From NCBI RefSeq assembly GCF_001904725.1, contig NZ_MRCE01000061.1:1-32058 (forward strand): a stretch of 32,058 nt of DNA, read 5' to 3'. The stretch comes from Phormidium ambiguum IAM M-71 (GTDB lineage Bacteria > Cyanobacteriota > Cyanobacteriia > Cyanobacteriales > Aerosakkonemataceae). How positions within the stretch are numbered: the stretch's first letter is position 1; every line of letters starts with the position of its first letter. Shown one piece after another: positions 9,474 through 16,805 of this stretch. Made by a program: the position numbers and the translations under genes. Under the pieces are notes generated by a model, which saw only the letters and a program-made list of their open reading frames with translations, did not search any database and had not been told where the DNA came from.

Positions 9474-9899
9474 TACAAGGCACTCCTGCTATTGAACTGA
9501 AATTCCTAAAACTGAGTCACGCTTGTCGAATTAATTAACAGAATATAAGAAATAAATAGGTAAAACATTCACTTCTTATGCAAAGTTGCTAACAGAAGTC
9601 AGCCATATTAGTGACATTATTGTGTTAACCAAGTTGCAGAAAACAGCAATAATCGAAATGTTGTTTTACAAAAAAAGTAAGTTTCGCTACTCAGTAATTT
9701 TACAAATATTTCTAATTTAACAAGGACAATAGTTTAATCAGTAACTACTTATGAAAAATCTGTTTAATGAATACATCGAATAATTAAGTAGAGCTATACA
9801 TAGTGAAATGGTGCGTTACGTGAACACTAACGCACCCTACAAATAGAGCTTTTGCGTAAGTCTTAAACGGTTGGTAAGTATTAACTCACGCTATCTGAC
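9474..9899. other. intergenic region with regulator upstream sequence and one palindromic repeat
   Basis: A 426-bp AT-rich gap between two minus-strand genes. It should hold the promoter of the AraC-like gene. No convincing small gene was seen on either strand; the longest plus-strand reading from an ATG (9751) is about ten codons. The only clear structure is the hairpin at 9810-9836. Confidence 0.6.
9810..9836. repeat. small palindromic repeat resembling dispersed cyanobacterial hairpins
   Basis: GGTGCGTTA (9810-9818) and TAACGCACC (9828-9836) are perfect 9-bp inverted arms around a 9-base loop, followed by CTAC. This core resembles a short palindrome dispersed in many cyanobacterial genomes (from memory). 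There is no T-run on the minus-strand side, so it is not a standard terminator for the CAP gene. Confidence 0.55.
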
Positions 9900-10310
9900 T
9901 TACCTGGGAGCAGCAAAAACCTGAGTCCAATAATGCTTGTAATTGATTTTTCCCCGATCGTTAGCAAGAAAGTAATAGCCAACCCCAATTTCTCTGGCTT
10001 TTTCACTGAAAATGTTTTTCCGATGTCCCGGACTATTCATCCATTCTTTAACTGCTTCTTCTGGGGTATCACCACCTGCATAAATGTTTTCTGCAACATA
10101 AGACCAGCGATAACCTTTAGCAGAAACTCGATTTGCTGCGCTAGAACCATTAGGATTGGTGTGAGAGAAAAAGTCTCCTTTAGCCATGTTATTAGTATGC
10201 TCTTGTGCGGCTTTAGCTAGCTGAGAATTAAATTTAAGTGGTGGTAAACCAACTTTTTGGCGTTCAATGTTGGTGAGTTGGACAACGCGATCGATGTATG
10301 CTTGATTCAT
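9900..10310 (-). CDS. CAP-domain (SCP/PR-1-like) protein, stand-alone and leaderless
   Basis: A 136-residue protein made of a single bacterial CAP domain: NIERQKVGLPPL near the start, then HTNNMAKGDFFSH, AENIYAG, the helix WMNSPGHRKNIF, GVGYY and a closing WTQVF. These carry the His and Glu residues of the CAP cleft. Most bacterial CAP proteins are exported, but here the domain starts at residue 1 with no signal peptide or anchor. AGGAGG nine bases before the ATG is a strong ribosome binding site and fixes the start. It is the last gene of the six-gene minus-strand series, 37 bp after the M15 peptidase. The biochemical role of bacterial CAP proteins is not settled. Confidence 0.88.
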   Translation of the reverse strand: MNQAYIDRVVQLTNIERQKVGLPPLKFNSQLAKAAQEHTNNMAKGDFFSHTNPNGSSAANRVSAKGYRWSYVAENIYAGGDTPEEAVKEWMNSPGHRKNIFSEKAREIGVGYYFLANDRGKINYKHYWTQVFAAPR

Positions 10311-10347
10311 GATGAAACCCCTCCTAAATAATCATTATTTGCAATTG

Positions 10348-11112
10348 TTAGTAAGAGAAAATAACACGGCTACCAGGGCGAATATCTGCATGGAAAAATC
10401 CTTTATCACGACCCATAAAAACTGCATCTCCTAAACCAGTGAACTTAGATGCTTTCAAAACTTCCAAAAGTTTTTTATAATCCTCATTCATAGGTTTCAT
10501 ATCCAAAGCCCGAAAATAGAGATGTTGGCTATTACGTGCGCCACCAATTGAGCGGTTTACTTGTGGTGGACGATAACCAGAAGTAATTACTAAAGGTGAA
10601 CCAAATTTTTCTCGCACTTCTCCCCAAACCTTTGCTAACTTAATAGCATTATCTACATATTCTTTACTTGTAGGAACGCGAGTACAACCCTTTGTAGCTT
10701 CGCCCCAAGTAAGAGGGATTCCTGCCACAATTAATTCATTTTCATAGACAACTTCCCTCGTAGGAAGCTTCATGAAATTACCTGTGCGCGAACCAGCATT
10801 CGGGTTAATATTTGCTGGGGAATTTTCATTGTTGGGCTCGTTGGTAGATGTTTCTTCTTGACCTTTTTGTTTGAGTAATTCCTTAGCTGTAGTAACTCCT
10901 AAATTTAAGGGAAACTCCAAATCATTGTCTTGTTTGAATTCAGCAAAAGCTTGTTTTGTCATTGAGCCAACAATACCATCTACATCAATTTTCAGAATAG
11001 ATTGTATTTCTTTGATTAGCTCTAGAGGACAATCTGTTAGTAAAACAGTGGGTGCATTTGCTTCGATGAACTGAGATAATGATTTGTAGCTTACATTCAA
11101 TGTGGTAGTCAT
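10348..11112 (-). CDS. peptidoglycan-binding-like domain plus M15-family peptidase
   Basis: A 254-residue protein. Residues 1-85 resemble a peptidoglycan-binding domain (IDVDGIVGSMTKQAFAEF). An Asn/Pro-rich linker follows, then an M15-type metallopeptidase domain (about 125-254) with SGYRPPQVN, zinc ligands in NSQHLYFRALD (His197 and Asp204) and a late His241 (FFHAD). Family members cleave D-Ala-containing stem peptides in peptidoglycan. I prefer the ATG at 11112 over the GTG at 11121: AGGTGA sits at a proper distance from the ATG but overlaps the GTG. No signal peptide is present. The gene lies between the GH19-like and CAP genes with short gaps. Confidence 0.85.
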   Translation of the reverse strand: MTTTLNVSYKSLSQFIEANAPTVLLTDCPLELIKEIQSILKIDVDGIVGSMTKQAFAEFKQDNDLEFPLNLGVTTAKELLKQKGQEETSTNEPNNENSPANINPNAGSRTGNFMKLPTREVVYENELIVAGIPLTWGEATKGCTRVPTSKEYVDNAIKLAKVWGEVREKFGSPLVITSGYRPPQVNRSIGGARNSQHLYFRALDMKPMNEDYKKLLEVLKASKFTGLGDAVFMGRDKGFFHADIRPGSRVIFSY

Positions 11113-11190
11113 GGTAATCACCTGTTTTAATTACTTCTAGTTGTTCATAGCTGTGGGTTCAGCCAAATATGCACAGTTGCGAATGGAAAT

Positions 11191-12003
11191 TTAAAGAACT
11201 TGCAAAAAGTTTTCCGCAATAGCAGCGATCTCTTTAGCTCTATCAAGACCATTAATAATTTTTCTGGCATTGACAAAATCGTGTTTACTTGAGCTAATAA
11301 AGTTACCTAATTTCAAACCTGTGAAAGTGCCATTACGCATTCCTTGAACCAAAATTTTGGCGGCAATTTCATCAGAAGCGGCTTTTTCTGGGTTTTCAAT
11401 TAAATTGATACTGAGTCGGGTTGACCAATCTGTGTAATTTTTGCGTCCGGTAATCTGCACAAAACCTCTACCTTTAAATTTTGCACCGTCACCAGGTTGA
11501 GTATTTCCTAAGTCTTTCCTATTTTCGTAAGCATTACCACTGGCAAGTTCTACCATTAATTCACCAAGATGAGATTCATGTTGTGCAGTGGCTAAAATGT
11601 AGGCAATTTGAGATCGTTCAGTTACTCCGTTGCTTTCGCATTCTTGCAGAATTAAGGGGATAGATTTACGAGCGTATTTACGAATTGTGGGAAACTTAAT
11701 TGAACTAACAATTCTCTCAATATTGAAAGAGCCAACAGTTAGTGAATAAGGAAGAAACACTTCAACGGGTTCATCTAACAAAATTGACCATGTTTCTTGA
11801 CCAACAATGCCATCAGTAAGTAAACCTTTGCTTTGTTGAAAACGCTTGACTATTATTTCTGTTACTGAACCAAATTTGCCATCAATATTGTCGGCTAATA
11901 AACCGATTTTTGTTTGCAGTAACTTGACTTCATCTTGTAATTCTGGTGAGTCAATTCCATCTCCTAAACGGAGAATAGGCAGTTTAATTGCTGTTGTAGT
12001 CAT
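11191..12003 (-). CDS. peptidoglycan-binding domain plus GH19-like lytic enzyme
   Basis: A 270-residue protein. A PG_binding_1-type domain (about 18-78; DGKFGSVTEIIVKRFQQ, DGIVGQETW) is followed by a GH19/endolysin-like catalytic region (about 95-265) with AQHESHLGE (probable catalytic Glu143) and FKGRGFVQITGRKNY, the substrate-cleft signature of this superfamily. It probably cleaves peptidoglycan or chitin glycans. The frame extends upstream to 12072 and would overlap the LysM-3D gene, but AAGGA eight bases before the ATG at 12003 supports that start. No signal peptide is visible. It looks like a phage-type endolysin, but no phage structural genes are nearby. Confidence 0.82.
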   Translation of the reverse strand: MTTTAIKLPILRLGDGIDSPELQDEVKLLQTKIGLLADNIDGKFGSVTEIIVKRFQQSKGLLTDGIVGQETWSILLDEPVEVFLPYSLTVGSFNIERIVSSIKFPTIRKYARKSIPLILQECESNGVTERSQIAYILATAQHESHLGELMVELASGNAYENRKDLGNTQPGDGAKFKGRGFVQITGRKNYTDWSTRLSINLIENPEKAASDEIAAKILVQGMRNGTFTGLKLGNFISSSKHDFVNARKIINGLDRAKEIAAIAENFLQVL

Positions 12004-12068
12004 TTTGGCATTCCTTATTTTGTGAGGTGGAGAGTAAAGTTGGTGTTTATGGCTGGGATAATTGGAGA

Positions 12069-12617
12069 TCAAAGAATTACGGTAACTGGCTTTCTACCTA
12101 GCTCGATCGCTTCGTTGACGGTATCGACAAAGATATCAATTCTGTTACCTATAACTGCCGTACCTTTATCTAATGCAGCGGCGGGAACTTCCCTTCCATC
12201 CCAAAGTACCAAGGTGAAATTTTTTAGCATCGGAATAACGTTTGGATCTACTGCACATTGGACGCGACTAACTTTTTGACCTTGACATTTTGACTGCCAT
12301 TGACCTGAAAATGCTGCTTGCAATGTAATGCCATGTACGCCAGAAGCAGGGGTATGGCAGAAGGTTTCTTCCATGCTGTAAAATGTGGCTTCTAGGTTTA
12401 AGCGAGTGCCGTTGCTGGGCAGAGTGGTAGAGTTATCTTTGGGAGGAATCACAAGTACCATTCCAACTTGAATTTGATTAGGGTCAAATCCGATCGCACT
12501 TCGATTAGCCTCGTAAATTAAATTCCATAAATTGCCATCTCCGTAAAATTTTCCGGCTATCAGCGATAACGTATCACCGGATTGCACGGTATAGGTTTGG
12601 CTAGATGTATTAAACAT
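12069..12617 (-). CDS. LysM plus 3D-domain (MltA-like barrel) protein
   Basis: A 182-residue protein with a LysM at 8-57 (YTVQSGDTLSLIAGKFYGD) and a C-terminal 3D domain at about 115-182. The three aspartates that name the 3D domain are seen: Asp124 (AVDPNVIP), Asp150 (ALDKGTAVIG) and Asp161 (NRIDIF). 3D domains occur in lytic transglycosylases and resuscitation-type wall proteins, so a muralytic or wall-binding role is likely. AAGGAG six bases before the ATG supports the start. There is no signal peptide. The LysM is of a different subtype from those in the next two upstream genes. Confidence 0.85.
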   Translation of the reverse strand: MFNTSSQTYTVQSGDTLSLIAGKFYGDGNLWNLIYEANRSAIGFDPNQIQVGMVLVIPPKDNSTTLPSNGTRLNLEATFYSMEETFCHTPASGVHGITLQAAFSGQWQSKCQGQKVSRVQCAVDPNVIPMLKNFTLVLWDGREVPAAALDKGTAVIGNRIDIFVDTVNEAIELGRKPVTVIL

Positions 12618-12687
12618 GATTTACTCCTTGAAAAGTGGCATTGTGCAATTTGAAAAAACTTTGGTTGATGTAGCGATCGCACTTTTT

Positions 12688-12749
12688 CCGTTTTCTGTGC
12701 AAGTGTTCTAAATGAGTTATGTCAATGTTTTAGAACACTTGCCAAACGG
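12688..12749. repeat. long hairpin between the LysM-3D and LysM-GH19 genes
   Basis: GCAAGTGTTCTAAA (12699-12712) and TTTAGAACACTTGC (12729-12742) are perfect 14-bp arms around a 16-base loop. An outer CCGTTT/AAACGG pair (12688-12693 and 12744-12749) extends the structure past a small asymmetric bulge. It falls just after the LysM-GH19 stop on the minus strand. No T-run follows, so it could be a processing or stabilising element or an atypical terminator. Confidence 0.6.
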
Positions 12750-12769
12750 TTTTGAAAAGTACAAAATTT

Positions 12770-13705
12770 TTAGTAGTGCTTCATGCGATCGCAATAAACA
12801 GCATCACCCATACTCACACCTAACATCTGGCAAAAACGCTCGTAGAAACCTACGCGATCGCTTACCTTACTATTAGTTGGTATGCTACATTCAAGACCAC
12901 CATTGATAATGTTAATTGTCATTCCAAAACCGGGCGCACGTCCCATACTTGCATCATTGGGAGAAGGTTTCCAACCACCAGTCATCACTGCATGACAAGA
13001 AGGTTTTGGTGCTTGGGGAGTCATCCAGAACCACAAAGCTGTTTGAAAAGCGATCGTACCATCTGATGTTATTAAATCTGGATTAGCTAACAGATTTATC
13101 CCCAAAGCTTCGCCTACTTGACCGTAATTGTAATTCCACGACAACTGTATTGGGCCACGTCCGTGATAGGTTTTCCCCGGTACACAAGGATAGCGAGAGT
13201 TGCTTGGATCGCAGTATTGTGTGCAGTTCCCATTCTCACAACCTACTTCCTGAATGAAATACAAACCCCAAGCGTAACGCCCACCAGGGGCAGTGTCCCA
13301 ACCTCCTGTAGTTTCGTGGGCAATATTAGCTAAGAACGCAGCTGCTTCCCTTCGGCGTTGTTCTGATGAACCTTGATTGCAAAACTGCGGATATTTTTGA
13401 GTTGCTGTCACCAAATTGTCATAATTATACAAAGCATTGCGATTGGGAAACATAGCTTCGTAAGTTTGGCGCGATACAATACTTGCAAAACCATTGCCCG
13501 ATGAAGGTGGAGTAACCGACCCATTTTTGGGCAAGCAAATTTCTTGACCAACCCATAAATTTCTGGCTTCTTCTTCTGTAAAAGGAGAACCATCTGGTTT
13601 TTTGATATCCCGCCAACGATTGCTATCACCTAATTCGCGCCCTGCAATAATAGCAAGTGTATCTCCAGATTTAATCGTGTATGAACTGCCGATCGCACAA
13701 GACAT
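12770..13705 (-). CDS. LysM plus GH19 chitinase
   Basis: A 311-residue protein. A LysM at about 9-59 (YTIKSGDTLAIIAGRELGD, ending VGQEICLP) is joined by a short Ser/Pro/Gly linker to a full GH19 domain (about 72-300). The domain carries IAHETTGGW with catalytic Glu131, GLYFIQE with the second acid Glu153, YHGRGPIQLSWNYNYG and a late INGGLEC. GH19 enzymes hydrolyse chitin, and some act on related glycans. Several cysteines suggest disulphides and hence an extracellular site of action, yet no signal peptide precedes the LysM. GGAGG six bases before the ATG fixes the start. The gap to the upstream LysM-CAP gene is 57 bp. Confidence 0.93.
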   Translation of the reverse strand: MSCAIGSSYTIKSGDTLAIIAGRELGDSNRWRDIKKPDGSPFTEEEARNLWVGQEICLPKNGSVTPPSSGNGFASIVSRQTYEAMFPNRNALYNYDNLVTATQKYPQFCNQGSSEQRRREAAAFLANIAHETTGGWDTAPGGRYAWGLYFIQEVGCENGNCTQYCDPSNSRYPCVPGKTYHGRGPIQLSWNYNYGQVGEALGINLLANPDLITSDGTIAFQTALWFWMTPQAPKPSCHAVMTGGWKPSPNDASMGRAPGFGMTINIINGGLECSIPTNSKVSDRVGFYERFCQMLGVSMGDAVYCDRMKHY

Positions 13706-13762
13706 AATTGACCTCCAAAAATATTAGAAAATGCGCCAAATTTTGCTGTGAGCAATTTTTGT

Positions 13763-14407
13763 TTAATAAGCTTTCTGACCTTGAAAATTTCCAGGTGGAT
13801 TGTATTGACAAACTAGGATATCTCTCCCACCACTACTCACCAAAGCACAGCCAACTTCTGTGGTATTTCTCCAAACTACTTGGGTATAGTGACCGACATC
13901 TTGCCATTTACCAGTACGGGAAACATTAGGAAATTGACCAGGAATAAAATCTTTCTTTTCGTTTCCCCAAGAATCTACCATTTGAGTTAAGGAAAAATGA
14001 TTTTCTGTTCCCATCCAAAGGTTCTCTCCATAACGAACACCGCTATGTTGAAATTTACCTGTTGCTGCGAGATGATTAGCCCACTGCTGGGCGCTATTGG
14101 CGATCGTATTTGACCAAGTTAGCGGCGGAACACCTACCTGTGACCTGTACTTATTATGCGCTGCTAAAATTTCTGCAATCATCGGATTAACATTATTTTG
14201 CGGTGGTGAAGGAACAGTAATAGTTTCTCCAGGTAAACAGACTTCTTGGCCAGGTTGTAAATTAACAACTTCATCCTCTGTAAATGGCATACCATTTGCT
14301 TTGGTGATTTCTGTCCAACGATTACCATCACCTAAGTATTGTTCGGCAATCTTAAAAAGTGTATCTCCTGGCTTAATTGTGTATAAATTATTGAGCATAG
14401 AAGACAT
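13763..14407 (-). CDS. LysM plus PR-1-type CAP protein
   Basis: A 214-residue protein. The LysM (about 8-60; YTIKPGDTLFKIAEQYLGD, ending PGQEVCLP) is closely related to that of the neighbouring GH19 protein, including a shared NRW and PFTE segment and a single Cys before LP. The CAP domain (about 75-214) is of the PR-1 type: FQHSGVRYGENLW (His121, Glu128), DVGHYTQVVW (His173) and CQYNPPGNFQGQ, a signature seen in plant and animal CAP proteins. No signal peptide is present. GAGGT six bases before the ATG supports the start. It is the first gene of the six-gene minus-strand series, so the promoter should be in 14408-14600. Confidence 0.9.
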   Translation of the reverse strand: MSSMLNNLYTIKPGDTLFKIAEQYLGDGNRWTEITKANGMPFTEDEVVNLQPGQEVCLPGETITVPSPPQNNVNPMIAEILAAHNKYRSQVGVPPLTWSNTIANSAQQWANHLAATGKFQHSGVRYGENLWMGTENHFSLTQMVDSWGNEKKDFIPGQFPNVSRTGKWQDVGHYTQVVWRNTTEVGCALVSSGGRDILVCQYNPPGNFQGQKAY

Positions 14408-14975
14408 GAATTTACCTCGCTGATGATTAACTAATTGTTGATTTGTAGTTCAACCTTGCTCTACTCACAATATAAGCGCGACGAAAGCCTGATGCACTAG
14501 AAAATTTTTCGATTTCATCGCTAATTTTTTCGTTGCCAAGTTTCGACAAACCTTAACCAACGCAACTACATGGCGTACCGAAATTAATTACCAAAATCAG
14601 ACTATGAACTCACACGAATGGGTGATTACCATTGCCGAAAAGTGCAATAGCGATCGCATTACTGAAACATCTACCTTATATATAAGATTGAATATTTCAA
14701 GAAAATAGCTTTGCAGAATTGTGCAATTGAAATTACCTAAAAAGTAAAGACATTAATTAAACGCATAGCTTAATCTATAAATTATCAAGCCTCTAAAGCA
14801 GAACACAACTAGTTCGATCGGCCTCAAAAAGTTTCTTGAAACTTAATACTTTTTGATCCTTTCACCAAGTTGACTTTGCAAAAAACTGGCTGAATGTTTG
14901 ACTGCAAGTTTTATTTACCATCAGGAAAGTTCTATCACCAAACGTCAACTCATTTTCTCAAAGGAGTAAAGGAAA
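14408..14975. other. divergent intergenic region between the LysM-CAP series and the subtilase
   Basis: A 568-bp AT-rich region that must hold the promoters for both directions. I see no supported small gene. It contains a HIP1 octamer near 14650 and a nested inverted repeat at 14824-14856. AAAGGAG at about 14958 is the ribosome binding site of the subtilase. Confidence 0.6.
14824..14856 (+). promoter_or_regulatory. nested, mutually exclusive hairpins upstream of the subtilase
   Basis: TCAAAAAGT (14824-14832) and ACTTTTTGA (14848-14856) form a 9-bp outer stem. Inside it, AAGTTTC (14829-14835) and GAAACTT (14838-14844) form a 7-bp stem that shares bases with the left outer arm, so the two cannot form fully together. 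It lies about 120 bp before the subtilase start. No T-run follows. It might be a leader switch or an operator. Confidence 0.4.
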
Positions 14976-16769
14976 ATGTCAGATTCTCTAGAATTAATTC
15001 CAGTTTCTAACAATCTAAATGCCAATTCTATCGGATTGACAGGGCAACTATTAAATTCATCAGGGTTTCCATCAGCAGACTTACTCGGACTTCCGAATTA
15101 CCGCCAGCACGTTAGTAGCTTTTCTTACCCTCCTCAAACTAATTCTGATTCTTCTCTAGAATTTATAGAAGATGTAAATATTTTGGGAACAAGTATAAGG
15201 GGAATAGAAGATTACCACCATTATTCAAATTTCCCCAATTCCAGTACAAGTTATATGGAGACAGGACTAGGCAACCATATTTTCCAAGACATCTTGGGCG
15301 AATCTAAGAGCGACAAACTAGCAAATTCAATTATTGAATCAACTCTGGATACGCTAACAGGTGAGACAATTAACGGTACGATAACTGGTACTTCTGAAAA
15401 TGACTCGATCGACTTTGCAACCTTATCCGATGTATTAATTGTCTTAGGAAGTCTCAGAGCAGATAATTTCACATTTGAACATAGCTCTAACCGAACAGTA
15501 TTTTCTGGTAATGGTAACGTAGACTTTGGCAGCGGAAAGAAAGACATTCTCGATCTTTCCAGTTTTGATCTGCGTACAGTTAATTTTAACTTGGCTAAAC
15601 CTACAGGTGGTGGGGTAATATTTAATCCGGGAAATGGCGATCGCGTTTTTGATGCGATTACTTTAACTGATGGCAGTGAAATCCTTTTTGAAGGAATTGA
15701 TAGCATCAAATTCGCAGATACCACCATTGACTTGTCTGTAACACCCAACGATCCTATGTTTAAAGATCAATGGAACTTGCACATGATGGGAGTTCATAAT
15801 GCTTGGGGCTTCACTACAGGTTCAAAAGATGTATTAATTGGAGTACAAGACACCGGATTAGGAGTTAACAGTAATGGTGCTATTCACGATGATTTATTAG
15901 GCCGTACAACACGCTACCCAAGTAATTACTCTGATGACTTCTTTCGTAATGTCCAAGATGAAAATTATGGGCCTAAAGGTACTTCTCACGGTACTGCGGT
16001 GCAAAGTATAATTGCAGCAAACGGCAACAATGGAACAGGAATGAGCGGTATCAATTGGGATTCTTCTGTATTCCACATTGATGTTCTTGATAACAATGTT
16101 GGCGATCGATCTGTAGCTCAAGCCACACAAAATATGATCGACAAAGCTAAAGAGCAGGGTCAACGCCTCGTAATTAACATGAGTTTGAGTAATTCCAATG
16201 GTGTCAATCCAGCATTTGAGCAATTAGTTGCTAATAATGTTGATAATGCGCTTTTCGTAATTTCATCAGGCAATAAAGATGTTAACACTATCTCTCACCC
16301 TTCTTCGTTAGCACAAAAGTACAGTAATGTCGTTGCAGTTGGTGCTTCTTGGGGTACTCGCGATTGGTATAATAACGAGAAAAATCCTGGTACTCGTATC
16401 TCTTATGCAAATTGGTGGGGTTCCAACTATGGCAATGGGCTGACACTGATGGGACCATCTGAAGTAATTGCCACCAGTGCTACTAAAACATCACCTGATT
16501 CATCAGTCGCGTTTAGTTATAACGATCGCTTCAACGGCACGTCAGCAGCAGCGCCCAACGTTGCAGGGGTAGCTTCTTTGGTATGGAGTGCAAACAGCAA
16601 TCTCACTGCTTCTCAAATTAAGCAAATTATGTCACAAACAGCTTATGACCTTGGTACTAAAGGCTACGATACAACTTACGGTCATGGATTTGTCAATGCT
16701 GATGCTGCTATTCGACGTGCGATGGCAATGAAATTCAGTTCAACTTCTCAAAATGGCAATCAAGCTTAG
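14976..16769 (+). CDS. subtilisin-like serine peptidase (S8 family)
   Basis: A 597-residue protein. The catalytic triad is complete: Asp292 (GVQDTGLGV), His338 (GTSHGTAVQSIIAA) and Ser523 (FNGTSAAAPNVAG), with the oxyanion Asn433 in SSGNKD. The first 260 residues are not catalytic. Residues 1-110 are low-complexity and Ser/Asn-rich; 125-252 are beta-rich with NGTITGTSENDSIDF-like turns reminiscent of RTX-adjacent modules, and could be a propeptide. There is no signal peptide or C-terminal anchor. AAGGAG lies nine bases before the ATG. The gene stands alone on the plus strand between minus-strand blocks. It is probably an extracellular or lysis-released protease, but the secretion route is unclear. 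Confidence 0.93.
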   Translation: MSDSLELIPVSNNLNANSIGLTGQLLNSSGFPSADLLGLPNYRQHVSSFSYPPQTNSDSSLEFIEDVNILGTSIRGIEDYHHYSNFPNSSTSYMETGLGNHIFQDILGESKSDKLANSIIESTLDTLTGETINGTITGTSENDSIDFATLSDVLIVLGSLRADNFTFEHSSNRTVFSGNGNVDFGSGKKDILDLSSFDLRTVNFNLAKPTGGGVIFNPGNGDRVFDAITLTDGSEILFEGIDSIKFADTTIDLSVTPNDPMFKDQWNLHMMGVHNAWGFTTGSKDVLIGVQDTGLGVNSNGAIHDDLLGRTTRYPSNYSDDFFRNVQDENYGPKGTSHGTAVQSIIAANGNNGTGMSGINWDSSVFHIDVLDNNVGDRSVAQATQNMIDKAKEQGQRLVINMSLSNSNGVNPAFEQLVANNVDNALFVISSGNKDVNTISHPSSLAQKYSNVVAVGASWGTRDWYNNEKNPGTRISYANWWGSNYGNGLTLMGPSEVIATSATKTSPDSSVAFSYNDRFNGTSAAAPNVAGVASLVWSANSNLTASQIKQIMSQTAYDLGTKGYDTTYGHGFVNADAAIRRAMAMKFSSTSQNGNQA

Positions 16770-16805
16770 TTGCCAGAAGATTAACAATACATAATCAAAT
16801 TTACA

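Noticed and set aside
9900-14407. A prophage lysis cassette
   Set aside because: Endolysin-like domains are present, but there are no holin, capsid, tail, terminase or integrase genes, and LysM-GH19 and PR-1-type CAP are not typical of phage cassettes. A phage origin of single genes remains possible.
15251-16223. Minus-strand frames inside the subtilase gene
   Set aside because: Shadows of a gene whose triad is complete on the plus strand.
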